Assembly: GCA_964559125.1 (NCBI GenBank)
Contig: CAZLGW010000056.1
Location: 1 to 27,195, forward strand
Length of the DNA: 27,195 nucleotides
Direction of reading: 5' to 3'
Origin: Ravibacter sp964559125
Lineage (GTDB): Bacteria > Bacteroidota > Bacteroidia > Cytophagales > Spirosomataceae
Within the stretch, counting starts at the first letter, position 1. Each line of letters starts with the position of its first letter. A program made the position numbers and the translations under genes. The notes under the pieces are model-generated. The model saw only the letters and a program-made list of their open reading frames with translations, had not been told where the DNA came from and searched no databases. Shown here piece by piece: positions 1-9,300 of this stretch.

Positions 1-125
1 GAACCACCAAAGGAACCGTTAAAGATCACCTGCTGAAAGCGACGCGCCATCTGCGTATCTACCTGAAAGAATACAGCGGTATCCGAATCGACATACTGCT
101 GTTCCTGTTCTTAATGGATTTCTAG
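1..125 (+). CDS. ECF RNA polymerase sigma factor, 3' end only
   Basis: Only the last 40 codons are in the window, read from base 3 to the TAG at 123-125. The visible part includes the string GTVKDHLLKATRHLRIYL, which fits the recognition helix and following helix of sigma-70 region 4 in Bacteroidota ECF factors (S.xTVKxHLxKALxxLRxYL). Region 4 reads the -35 element of target promoters. The gene lies directly upstream of a FecR-type anti-sigma factor and a SusC receptor, the usual order for a cell-surface-signalling unit, so it probably drives the downstream uptake genes. The last residues (IDILLFLFLMDF) are a hydrophobic tail seen in other members of this group. The N-terminal regions lie outside the window. 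Confidence 0.82.
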   Translation, partial: TTKGTVKDHLLKATRHLRIYLKEYSGIRIDILLFLFLMDF

Positions 126-296
126 CGGCTGGTTCTGCCGCCGGCTTTTGAGGCATCCCATCTGCGTATATTCAGGGTTGTAGGTGGGTGATGCCCGTAA
201 TTCTTAACGGAGAAATATTTTTTTTGAAATTTTTTGGCGAACCGGCATGTCTGGCTTCCCGAAAACCTGTATCCCTATATAGAACCTTAAACCGTC
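126..296 (+). other. Intergenic gap between sigma factor and FecR genes
   Basis: A 171-base gap with no coding potential. It contains a short GC hairpin (125-129 with 137-141) overlapping the sigma stop codon, followed by a T4 run, and an A/T-rich stretch at 205-235. I see no good TAnnTTTG promoter element in it. FecR may be co-transcribed with the sigma gene or read from its own weak promoter; the sequence does not decide. Confidence 0.4.
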
Positions 297-1277
297 ATGA
301 TGCAATATCAAACCAGATACCTGTTACGTAAATACCTGGAAGGAGAGCTGACAGAAACAGAGCGTACAGAGCTTTCCGGGCTTCTGAAGTTGGAAGGCGG
401 ACAAAAAGTACTGGCTGAAATGATAGATGAAAATGCACAGGATCTGCTTTTGAAAGACCTGACGCTGGAGCCGCATACTTCGGGCAGGATGTGGCAAAAC
501 CTGGAAGACAGGATGGGAGCGCCTGACAGAACTGTGGCTACACGATGGGGCCGGGTCGGCTGGGCAGCTTCCATTGTCCTGCTATGCTGTATCGGAGGCA
601 TGTTATGGCTGAACCGTGACCGCGGCGAGGCGCTGGCTTATACAACAGACGCGAGCCAGAAGCGGACGGTTATTTTGCCCGATGGGTCCCTGGTAACACT
701 AAACAGTAATTCGTCGGTATCCTACCGGGAGAAGAGAAACTCCCGGGAAGTGGAGCTGTCGGGGGAAGCTTATTTCGATGTAAAGCACGACACACGGCGT
801 CCTTTCTTTGTTGCAGCCGGGGAAGTCCGGGTAAAGGTACTGGGCACTTCTTTTAATGTAAAAGCTTATGAGTCGGATAATCACATTTCGACCACTCTTC
901 TGAAAGGGAAAGTGCTGCTTGAGGCGCGTGCGGGCGAGAAAACCAGGATAGAGCTTGAGCCTGACCAGCACGTTAGCTTTGCCAGGAATGAACGGATCTT
1001 CGTGCCGGGCGATATCCGCGACTACTACACGGCCGGATGGAGGAACGGTGACCTGGTCTTCGAAAACGAACCCTTCAAAAATATTCTTCCCGAGCTTGAA
1101 AAATGGTATGGAGTACCTTTCGAGATAGATGAAGGTTTGCTCGATTGCCGCTTCAGCATGGCCATCGGCGATGAAGGACTGGAACAACTCCTGCTTTTTT
1201 TTGAATTGTCGGCAGGGGTGCCCATGACTCGTCTGCCGGGCGGCGGTGTCCGCCTGGATGCACGACTTTGTGATTAA
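297..1277 (+). CDS. FecR-family anti-sigma factor (transmembrane signal transducer)
   Basis: 326 residues, normal for the family. The N-terminal ~75 residues form the cytoplasmic anti-sigma region that would hold the adjacent ECF sigma factor. One membrane helix follows at about residues 88-105 (WAASIVLLCCIGGMLWL). The periplasmic FecR domain spans about 113-215, with the typical string LPDGSLVTLNSNS and the run GEAYFDV...VKVLGTSFNVKAY. A C-terminal DUF4974 domain at about 253-320 (LVFENEPFKNILPELEKWY) would contact the STN domain of the receptor encoded next. Two ATG codons stand in tandem at 297 and 300 and either could be the start. Known role: on substrate transport the receptor signals to FecR, which then frees or activates sigma. 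Its place between sigma and SusC genes supports this. Confidence 0.93.
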   Translation: MMQYQTRYLLRKYLEGELTETERTELSGLLKLEGGQKVLAEMIDENAQDLLLKDLTLEPHTSGRMWQNLEDRMGAPDRTVATRWGRVGWAASIVLLCCIGGMLWLNRDRGEALAYTTDASQKRTVILPDGSLVTLNSNSSVSYREKRNSREVELSGEAYFDVKHDTRRPFFVAAGEVRVKVLGTSFNVKAYESDNHISTTLLKGKVLLEARAGEKTRIELEPDQHVSFARNERIFVPGDIRDYYTAGWRNGDLVFENEPFKNILPELEKWYGVPFEIDEGLLDCRFSMAIGDEGLEQLLLFFELSAGVPMTRLPGGGVRLDARLCD

Positions 1278-1347
1278 CGTACATTCTTAACCCTTAACCA
1301 AAATATTTCCGAAAAAACCGATGAAAAGCTAGAAGCTGAAATTGAGG

Positions 1348-1370
1348 CGGGAACAGGGAGTTGTTTCCCG
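1348..1370 (+). repeat. Small stem-loop in the susC leader, followed by A7
   Basis: CGGGAA at 1348-1353 pairs with TTCCCG at 1365-1370 around an 11-base loop; seven A residues follow at 1374-1380. On the plus strand this is not a terminator (A run rather than T run). It sits just before a stronger stem at 1381-1419, so the two may form a structured leader. Only the base pairing is seen; function is unknown. Confidence 0.35.
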
Positions 1371-1380
1371 GATAAAAAAA

Positions 1381-1419
1381 GGATGCCGTCATAGTCTTTG
1401 GCGAGATCGGACGGCATCC
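1381..1419 (+). terminator. Perfect 10-bp stem-loop before susC, terminator or attenuator candidate
   Basis: GGATGCCGTC at 1381-1390 pairs perfectly with GACGGCATCC at 1410-1419 around a 19-base loop, and a T-rich stretch (TCGTTTTATTTT) follows at 1427-1438. It ends about 40 bases before the receptor start codon. It could end FecR transcription, act as an attenuator in the leader of the SusC/SusD mRNA, or be a protein-binding site. The long loop and the seven-base gap before the T-rich run make it a weaker intrinsic terminator than textbook cases. Confidence 0.45.
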
Positions 1420-1459
1420 GGGTCTATCGTTTTATTTTCCAATAAACCACAGCAAAAGT

Positions 1460-4400
1460 ATGAGAAATACTTTAAGCAGCTCATTTCTATGGGCAAACTT
1501 ATCAACCCATTTACAGAAAAGTATGTTAATAGCCATCCTGCTTTTCTTCCAGATCCTGCCGGGCAGAGCCAATACCGGCGCGACAGCGCCTCTGCCGGCA
1601 AAACATTCCTCGCCGGAGGTCAATATTTTTCAGCAGACAAAGGTAGCCCTTGCTTTTGAAGGTGTTCCCCTGAGGCGTGTTCTCAGGGAGATAGAGAAGC
1701 AGAGCTCCCTGAATTTCTTTTTCAGCAACAGTCACATCGATATTCACCGGAAAGTTACTTTCAAACAAAGCGGGCCGCTTGACCAGGTAATGGACAACCT
1801 TTTCGGGAGCCTGGGCATTAGCTGGGAGGCCAGGGGGCGGCAGGTCGTTTTGAGAAAAAGCGATGTACAGAAGGGTGCCGCGCTTCAGCCGGAACCTGTC
1901 AGGCCAGCGGAAAGGGCCAGGCTGAAGAGGGAAGAGCTGAATGTTCTCCGACCCGTCCAGGAAGTGGTCAGGGGAAGAGTGACCGACGACAGGGGGGAAG
2001 CCCTTCCGGGGGTCAGCATACTGATCAAAAACACGCAGCGGGGGACCGTTACCGACGAGGACGGGAATTTCATACTCGAAATACCCGGTGAAAAGGCAGT
2101 TCTTGTATTTTCTTTTGTCGGGTATGTGACCCAGGAAGCCGAAGTAGGGAGCAGGCGACAGTTTTCCATATCGCTCGTGCAGGATCAGAAAACACTCGAT
2201 GAGCTTATCGTGGTAGGGTATTCCTCCAAGCAGCTTTCCGAGATTTCGAGCGCAGTGGCAACCATATCGGGAAGATCGCTTACCGACGTGACATCCAACA
2301 GTACCACCAGCCTTTTGCAGGGGAAAGCCGCAGGCGTTATCGTCTCCAATTCCTCCGGCGACCCTAATACCAGCTCTACCGTGATGATCCGCGGATCGGG
2401 ATCGATCACAGCCGAAGCCGATCCGCTCATGGTAGTAGACGGTATCATCGGCGGCACGGCAAACCCCAACGATGTAGAATCGGTCACTATCCTGAAAGAT
2501 GCGGCGGCTACCGGACTGTATGGCTCGCGCGCTTCCAACGGGGTTATTATTATTACCACCAAATCGGGAAAGGCCGGCAAACCCAGGATCGACTTCAACC
2601 TGACCACCGGGACAACCAGTCCTACCTCAGGCAATTTCAGGGTAATGGATTCGCAACAGCTTTACGATTACACCAAAAGCTTCTACCCGGCCGACCGCTT
2701 TAACCAGGATATCCCGTCGTCGGTGCTAGGGCAAAACACAAACTGGAAAGACCTTGCTTTCAGAACAGGAATAACCCAGAATTATGTGCTGTCGCTTTCG
2801 GGAGGGTCGGAGAAAACCAGGTTTTATGCCGCAGGGAATTACTACTATGAGGAAGGTACGCTTCGCCACAATTCGGCCAGGCGCTTTAACCTGCGTACCA
2901 ATATTTCACATGCCATCAACGATAAGCTCGACCTTACACTGAAGGTAAACCTCAGGAGAAACAATAGCGAATCGGATCCGTCAGGACTCGATGGCGCACT
3001 TTACGGCGCATACAATAACATGCCCTGGGACAATCCCTACAACACCGACGGTACCGTCAACAGGGGAACTGAAGGTGGCTGGTTCGGCAGGGAGCAGGAA
3101 AATTTCCTGCACGGCTGGCAGTATAACCGGAATGCCGCCGTTCAATCGGGGGTAGATACCGACGTTAACCTGACTTACCGCATAGCCAACGGGCTTACCT
3201 TTTCAACCTACAACCGGGTTAGCTACACAGGTACAAAAAGTGAGCTGTATCACGACGTCCGTTCGAAGGCCGGCAAAGGACTCGGAAGGCTGACCAACGG
3301 GAATGGTGAGAATCTCTCGTTGGTTTCATCCAACCGGATTTACTATGATTTCAGTATCGGCAGGCACTCTTTCAATGCGCTGGGCGTAGTTGAGATGGAA
3401 AAAAACAGGTCGGAGAGCGGGTCTGTCGTAGGTGAAGGTTTTGCACCCGGGCTTCATGTCATGAGCACTGCATCGAGGATACTGAGCGCCTCCGGCGATA
3501 TTTTCGAGAATTCTTTCAACAAGGGCCTGGTACAACTTGACTACAATTATAACGACCGCTATTTCCTTACCGGGTCTTATATCCGTGAATATTCATCGCG
3601 CTTCGGTGCAAACAACAAAGCGGGGAACTTTTTTACGCTCGGCGCTTCCTGGCTGCTCAGCAATGAAGACTTTTTCAGGAATACGGAAGCAATTACCATG
3701 CTTAAGCTGAGGGCCAGCTACGGCGTGACGGGAAATGCGCAGATCGCGAACTACCAGGCTTTAGGATTGTATAGCTATGCTTCCCAGTATGCGGGTAATT
3801 CCGCAGCCCAGCCCTATCAGCTCGCCAACCCTGATCTCACCTGGGAAAAGGCCAAAAGCGGCAATCTGGGGGTAGATATCGGGTTTTTCAACAAGCTTAT
3901 GCTTAACCTTGATCTCTACGACAAGACCACAGACGGGTTGCTGCTTAACGTGGAGCTGCCCTACACCAGCGGCTTCCGTTCCATTATCCGCAACGTAGGC
4001 TCTATCCGTAACAGAGGACTCGAAGCCAATCTTAGCTATAATCTCCATTCAGGCAACTTTACCTGGGATGCGGGCCTGAACATAGCCTTTAACAAAAGCC
4101 GGGTGATGGCGCTCGACCAGGGTAAGGAGATCAGGCAGGGCAACCTGCTGATAAGCGAAGGAAAAGAGCTGTATGTCTGGCAAATGAGGAAATGGATGGG
4201 AGTGGATCCGGCAAACGGCGATCCGCTTTGGGAAAAGGTTACCAAATCGGCCGATGGATCGGAAGAACGGTCGGTGACGAACAGCTACAGTGAGGCATCG
4301 TTGCAGATAGTTGGCTCGTCTCTGCCCGATTTTACCGGCGGTATGACGCATACGTTCGGTTACCGGCGCTTTACGCTCAACCTGTTCTTCAATTTTGTGC

Positions 4401-4825
4401 AGGGTGGGCAGATCTATCATACCTCCCGCCAGTTGTTTGATTCCGACGGCGCTTACTATACCTATAACAGCATGGTGCCGGCAGACGGGTGGAGCCGTTG
4501 GGAAAAGGCAGGCGACATAGCTACTCACCCCAGGCCGGTATTCGGCGGTAACCGCAACTCCAACCAGGCTTCTTCCCGCTATCTCGAGGATGGCAGCTAC
4601 CTGCGGCTGAGGAATATCAACCTGGGATATAACCTGCCCGACAGCTTCCTGGAAAAGATCAGGATGAAATATGCCAGGCTGAGCGTGAGCGCCGACAACC
4701 TGCTGACGTTCACTAAGTTTTCGGGAATGGATCCGGAGGTGGTTATCGGCTCCGGGGGAGGGGTATCAAGCATTAAGTACCCGATTTCACGGAAGATCAT
4801 GTTCGGGATCAATGTCGGATTTTAA
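1460..4825 (+). CDS. SusC/RagA-type TonB-dependent receptor with STN signalling domain
   Basis: 1121 residues, an outer-membrane transporter. The hydrophobic signal segment is about residues 21-36. Then come an STN domain (about 58-133, with LRRVLREIEKQSSLNFFF), a carboxypeptidase-regulatory-like beta-sandwich (about 168-240), the SusC signature DELIVVGYSS (247-256), the plug (about 260-370, with LMVVDGII and LYGSRASNGVIIITTKSG), and a 22-strand-type barrel ending in a C-terminal phenylalanine, as outer-membrane barrels do. The STN domain is what talks to FecR, so this is a transducing receptor rather than a plain transporter. The SusD partner starts 12 bases after its stop. The start ATG at 1460 has no Shine-Dalgarno sequence but gives a full signal peptide. 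The substrate (glycan, peptide or other oligomer) cannot be read from the sequence. Confidence 0.95.
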   Translation: MRNTLSSSFLWANLSTHLQKSMLIAILLFFQILPGRANTGATAPLPAKHSSPEVNIFQQTKVALAFEGVPLRRVLREIEKQSSLNFFFSNSHIDIHRKVTFKQSGPLDQVMDNLFGSLGISWEARGRQVVLRKSDVQKGAALQPEPVRPAERARLKREELNVLRPVQEVVRGRVTDDRGEALPGVSILIKNTQRGTVTDEDGNFILEIPGEKAVLVFSFVGYVTQEAEVGSRRQFSISLVQDQKTLDELIVVGYSSKQLSEISSAVATISGRSLTDVTSNSTTSLLQGKAAGVIVSNSSGDPNTSSTVMIRGSGSITAEADPLMVVDGIIGGTANPNDVESVTILKDAAATGLYGSRASNGVIIITTKSGKAGKPRIDFNLTTGTTSPTSGNFRVMDSQQLYDYTKSFYPADRFNQDIPSSVLGQNTNWKDLAFRTGITQNYVLSLSGGSEKTRFYAAGNYYYEEGTLRHNSARRFNLRTNISHAINDKLDLTLKVNLRRNNSESDPSGLDGALYGAYNNMPWDNPYNTDGTVNRGTEGGWFGREQENFLHGWQYNRNAAVQSGVDTDVNLTYRIANGLTFSTYNRVSYTGTKSELYHDVRSKAGKGLGRLTNGNGENLSLVSSNRIYYDFSIGRHSFNALGVVEMEKNRSESGSVVGEGFAPGLHVMSTASRILSASGDIFENSFNKGLVQLDYNYNDRYFLTGSYIREYSSRFGANNKAGNFFTLGASWLLSNEDFFRNTEAITMLKLRASYGVTGNAQIANYQALGLYSYASQYAGNSAAQPYQLANPDLTWEKAKSGNLGVDIGFFNKLMLNLDLYDKTTDGLLLNVELPYTSGFRSIIRNVGSIRNRGLEANLSYNLHSGNFTWDAGLNIAFNKSRVMALDQGKEIRQGNLLISEGKELYVWQMRKWMGVDPANGDPLWEKVTKSADGSEERSVTNSYSEASLQIVGSSLPDFTGGMTHTFGYRRFTLNLFFNFVQGGQIYHTSRQLFDSDGAYYTYNSMVPADGWSRWEKAGDIATHPRPVFGGNRNSNQASSRYLEDGSYLRLRNINLGYNLPDSFLEKIRMKYARLSVSADNLLTFTKFSGMDPEVVIGSGGGVSSIKYPISRKIMFGINVGF

Positions 4826-4837
4826 AAAAAGACTTCG

Positions 4838-6289
4838 ATGAAAAATATAAAAATACAACACATGGCACTTGCCCTGGCAATAATCACTGCCGGGTGTGAT
4901 ACCGACTTACAACCCTATACGGGGAAGTCTAATGAAACGGCACTTGCTACCTTTTCAGACATCCAGATCGCTACCTACGGGAACTACGCCATGCTGGTGG
5001 CAGAACCTTATACCCGTCATTACCTGACGCTTAACGAATGGCCGGGAGACAACGTAGTGCAAAGCGGCGCCGACGGCGACCAGGCTTCACTGGCGGCTTC
5101 TTACCTGCACATTCCGACCATGTACCCTACCAACGACTTCTGGGCGCAGTCGTATAAGCTTATTTATGGGTCAAACCTTATCATCGACCGCATAGACGAC
5201 GGCGCTTCTGCCGAGTTGGATCAGCTCAAGGGTGAGAATCTGTTTTTGAGGGCACTTGCACATTTTAACCTGGTAAGGCTGTTCGGCCGTCCCTATACCC
5301 AGGGGAATGGCGAAAATCCGGGTGTACCGGTTATCCTGACTCCCGACCCACCGCAGGATATAGCCCGTAATAGCGTAAAGGAAGTGTATGATGCAGTGAT
5401 TAAGGACCTGGAGAAGGCCGCTTCCCTGATGAAGACGGAGAAGAACGCTAATTTTGCTTCGCGTGAAGTGGCGCTGGCTCTTTTGTCGAGAGTGCACCTT
5501 TATATGAATGACAATGAAAAGGCGATTACCTATGCAAACCAGGTGATAGAGTCGGGTCGGTATTCGTTGGCTTCGACAGATGCGTATATCAAATCGCCTA
5601 CGCTCGTGCCTGAAACTAACCCTGAAACGATATTCAATTTCAGGCATACGCTGGCAGATAACAAGGATAAAAACTCGGTAGGATCATTGTACTATAACGA
5701 TCCCGCAACGCTGTCGACCGGCTGGGGCGAGTATTACACTTCCCAGGCCCTGATGGATCTCCTCATGAAGTATCCCGAAGATGCCCGGCTGAATTTCATT
5801 ACGCCTCATTATATCAATGGCGTTCTGCAATACCGCGGGACCTCGCCCGTGTATTTCATTAATAAATTTAATTGGCAGGAAGGTATTGCCAATCTGAGCT
5901 CACCGGTTTACCTTCGTCTGGCGGAAATGTATCTCAACAGGGCGGAGGCCTATGCCAAAACCGGGCGACCTGAGGCGGCTCTCCAGGATGTGAACCTCAT
6001 CCGGCAGAGGGCTGGGCTGACCGGCAGTGCGCTCTATAGCGCCGGCAACCTGAAAGGGCATTCGACGGTGCTGGAGGTAGTCCTCGAGGAACGACGCCTC
6101 GAGCTTGCGTACGAAGGGCATCGTCCGGGCGACCTTTACCGGAACAATCTCCCTCTCGTAAGGGCATACCCGGGTTTGCATGGTACAGACAACTTCCACT
6201 TTCGTGTAGAGCCTACCGATCCGAGGGTAGTCTTTTATATACCGGAGCGGGAAATTAATGTGAACCCGAACCTGACGCAGAATCCTTAG
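4838..6289 (+). CDS. SusD/RagB-type surface lipoprotein
   Basis: 483 residues. A lipoprotein signal peptide ends in the lipobox ITAGC, giving an acylated Cys20. The body shows SusD/RagB signatures: YLRLAEMYLNRAEAYAKTG in the TPR-like half and LEVVLEERRLELAYEGHRPG near the C terminus. SusD proteins sit as a lid on the SusC barrel outside the cell and bind the substrate. The gene is 12 bases downstream of the receptor gene and clearly in the same operon. It is somewhat shorter than many RagB proteins (500-600 residues) but shows both N- and C-terminal family regions, so it looks intact. Binding specificity is unknown. Confidence 0.95.
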   Translation: MKNIKIQHMALALAIITAGCDTDLQPYTGKSNETALATFSDIQIATYGNYAMLVAEPYTRHYLTLNEWPGDNVVQSGADGDQASLAASYLHIPTMYPTNDFWAQSYKLIYGSNLIIDRIDDGASAELDQLKGENLFLRALAHFNLVRLFGRPYTQGNGENPGVPVILTPDPPQDIARNSVKEVYDAVIKDLEKAASLMKTEKNANFASREVALALLSRVHLYMNDNEKAITYANQVIESGRYSLASTDAYIKSPTLVPETNPETIFNFRHTLADNKDKNSVGSLYYNDPATLSTGWGEYYTSQALMDLLMKYPEDARLNFITPHYINGVLQYRGTSPVYFINKFNWQEGIANLSSPVYLRLAEMYLNRAEAYAKTGRPEAALQDVNLIRQRAGLTGSALYSAGNLKGHSTVLEVVLEERRLELAYEGHRPGDLYRNNLPLVRAYPGLHGTDNFHFRVEPTDPRVVFYIPEREINVNPNLTQNP

Positions 6290-6343
6290 CCGGCTGTTAC
6301 AGCTTAACCTTTGAAATTTGCACTATTATAAGTTAACTAAATA

Positions 6344-9300
6344 ATGAATTTTCAGAAAAAACGTATGCCGTCGTTCGTGGTGAGAAGCCTGCCGGCTTTA
6401 TCGCTGCTCCTCCTCTGCGCCTTCCCCGGTCAACAGCAGAAACCTGATCAGGAAGTGTCAGGTCTGCATGTTCCTGAGGGTTTCACTATTGAGAAGGTAG
6501 TAGACCCGTCCCTGATCTCTTACCCCATGTTTGCTTCATTTGATGAAAGTGGCCGGCTCTTTTTATTCGAGTCCACCGGGACGAATGATATGGGAACTGC
6601 CCAGATGTTAAAGACACCTACCTACCATGTGAGGGTATTGGAAGATACCGATGGCGACGGGGTGTTTGATAAAAGCGGGATTTTCGCAGATAAAATTCCG
6701 TTGCCGATGGGAGGTGTTTTTCACCAAGGGAGCCTGTATGTGGCTGAATCGCCGGATCTGGTCAGGTACACGGATACGGATGGCGACGGACGTGCAGATT
6801 CGCGCGAGGTACTGTTGACAGGCTGGGTGCTGCATTCCAACGGGGCGACACTGAGCGGTCCGTTTTTAGGGCCCGACGGCTGGTTGTATATGCCGGATGC
6901 GCGCCGCAGTTTCGACATTACCAATAAGGAAGGCGTCAGGCTGAAAGGGAAAGGGGCCAGGATATGGAGGTGCCGTACCGACGGTAGCGGGCTGGAATGG
7001 ATTTCCGGTGGCGGGTTCGACAACGCAATAGAGATTGCTTTTATGCCTTCGGGGGAGACAATAGGTACTATGACCTATTTTGTGGATCCCCAGGGAGGCT
7101 ACCGCGATGCGCTTATGCATTGGGTAGAGGGCGGTGTTTACCCCAAACCTAACGCGGTTATCCAGGAAGATGAGCTGAAGCTGACCGGCCCCCTGATGCC
7201 TGTGATGAGCAAAACCGCCCGGGTTGCTCCGTCGGGACTGATGCGATTGGACGGACAGGAGTGGGGGAAGGGCTACCAGGGCAATCTTTTCAGCGCTGAA
7301 TTCAATACCGGGCGTATCATGCGCCATGAAGTGAAACAGGAGGGAGCGAGCTACAGTACTACCGATTCGCCTTTCATGACTTCGTCGGTGCCGGATAGTC
7401 ACCCGACCGATGTGCTGATGGATGCCGACGGAAGCATGCTTGTGGTGATCACCGGCGGCTGGTTTATAGAAGGCTGCCCGCTCTCCCGGGTTGCAAAGCC
7501 GGATGTAGTGGGGGGAATATACCGGATTCGTAAAAAAGGCGTTGCCCCGGTAGAAGATGCATGGGGAAAACGTATCGACTGGGCCGGGCAGTCGCCTGCG
7601 CAGCTAAGGACATTGCTGGCAGATAAAAGACCGGCCGTAAAGAAACGGGCGCTGGAATATCTGGTTGAAAAGGGAGATGCCTCCATTCCCTTACTGAAAG
7701 CCGTACTTACAAAAGCGGCTCAGCCCGAGGAGGCTGCAAGCCTGGCATTTGCGTTGTCAAGGATCGGCACGCCGGCAGCTATTACAGCGGTAAGAGGGCT
7801 GCTGGGGCATACCAGCCCTGTGGTACGTACTGCAGCTGTCCGGACTCTCGGATTGGCGGGAGATAAATCGTCTGTGGCAGGTCTTTCAAGGATTGTAGCC
7901 TCGGATCTGCCCCAGGTCAGCCGCCAGGCCGCTACAGCTCTGGGCCAGATAGGCGCTGTTTCGGCGATCCCTTCGTTGCTGAAGGCGGTGTCACGAACAG
8001 ACGACCGGTTTGTAGAACATGCCGTGATCCATACGCTGACAGGGTTCGGAAAGCCGGAACCGTTATTGGCAGCCCTGAAAAACCCGTCAGACCGGATCCG
8101 GAAGGCCGCCCTGACAGCGCTCGACCAGATGGAAGGGTCGCCGCTTGAGAAAGAGCACCTGAAACCTTTCCTGGCAAGTGCTAATCCTGATCTGCGCGCT
8201 GCCGGTATCTGGGTAGCTACTCACCGTCCGGAGTGGACCGACATCGTAGTGGAATTCCTGGAGAAGCAGTTGGCGCGATCCGGTCAGACGGAAGAGGAAT
8301 TGCTGGCCCTTCGCGACCTGATGGTTACTTTCTGCAGGAATAAAGCCCTTCAGGACTTTGTTACGATACAATTGAAAAATGAAAGCGCGACTCCGGAAAG
8401 CCGTTTGCTGTTCCTCTCTGTTGTAGGGCGCTGCGATGTGCGCCAGCTCCCGGCTACCTGGACCGATCAGCTAAAGGCCCTGCTGGAGTCTGGAGACGGA
8501 GCGGTTGTAGCGGAAGTTCTTAACCTGATCCAGTCGCGGCGGGTGAAAGGGATAGACGGGGAATTGCTGTCGATATTCCATGACAAATCGTCTTCTCCTG
8601 CCTTGCGCCTGAAATCGCTTGCCGCCCGGACCGTAACGGTTCCGGAAATCACCGACGGAGATTTTGCACTACTCGGTGATCTTCTGGGTAAAGGTCAGGA
8701 GGCGCCGGTCAGGCAGGCTGCCGCCAATGTGCTTGTAAACCTGAAACTCACCGAATCACAATTAATGTCAATCGCTGAAAAGCAGCTTCCGGAAGCCGAC
8801 CAGTTCCTGATGCCGGGAATCCTGGAGGTATTTAATCATGGCACATCTGAGAAAGTAGGAGAGAGCCTGGTGAGCTCCCTGCTCCGGGTTTCCGACCGGC
8901 TTACCAATATTCCCGAGCAGGATCTGGCGCGGATTCTTTCCGCATACCCTGCCAGCGTAAAGGCCAAAGCCGTACCGGTATCGGAAAAGATCCGTCAGCT
9001 GCATGCGGCTCAGCAGGAGAAGCTTGCTCAGCTGGATAGGGAACTGACAGGTGGAGATGTACTGGAAGGGAGAAAGCTGTTTTTCGGCAAAGCGTCCTGT
9101 TCAGCCTGCCACGCAATCGGAGCGGAAGGGAACCCTTTCGGGCCTGATCTTACTAATATCGGCGACATCAGGTCTCGGTCAGATATCCTGGAGGCTATTA
9201 TTTTCCCGAGCTCAAGTTTCGCAAGGGAGCATGAAACTGTAAACGTTGTGACCGCTTCGGGGACTTTCATGGGCATTATCAAAGAGCAGACAGCCGACTA

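Noticed and set aside
125..149. Hairpin GCGGC / GCCGC with following T4 at the sigma stop codon, as a terminator
   Set aside because: Only 5 bp in the stem, a gap before the T run, and only four T residues; too weak to call, and FecR is probably co-transcribed with sigma.
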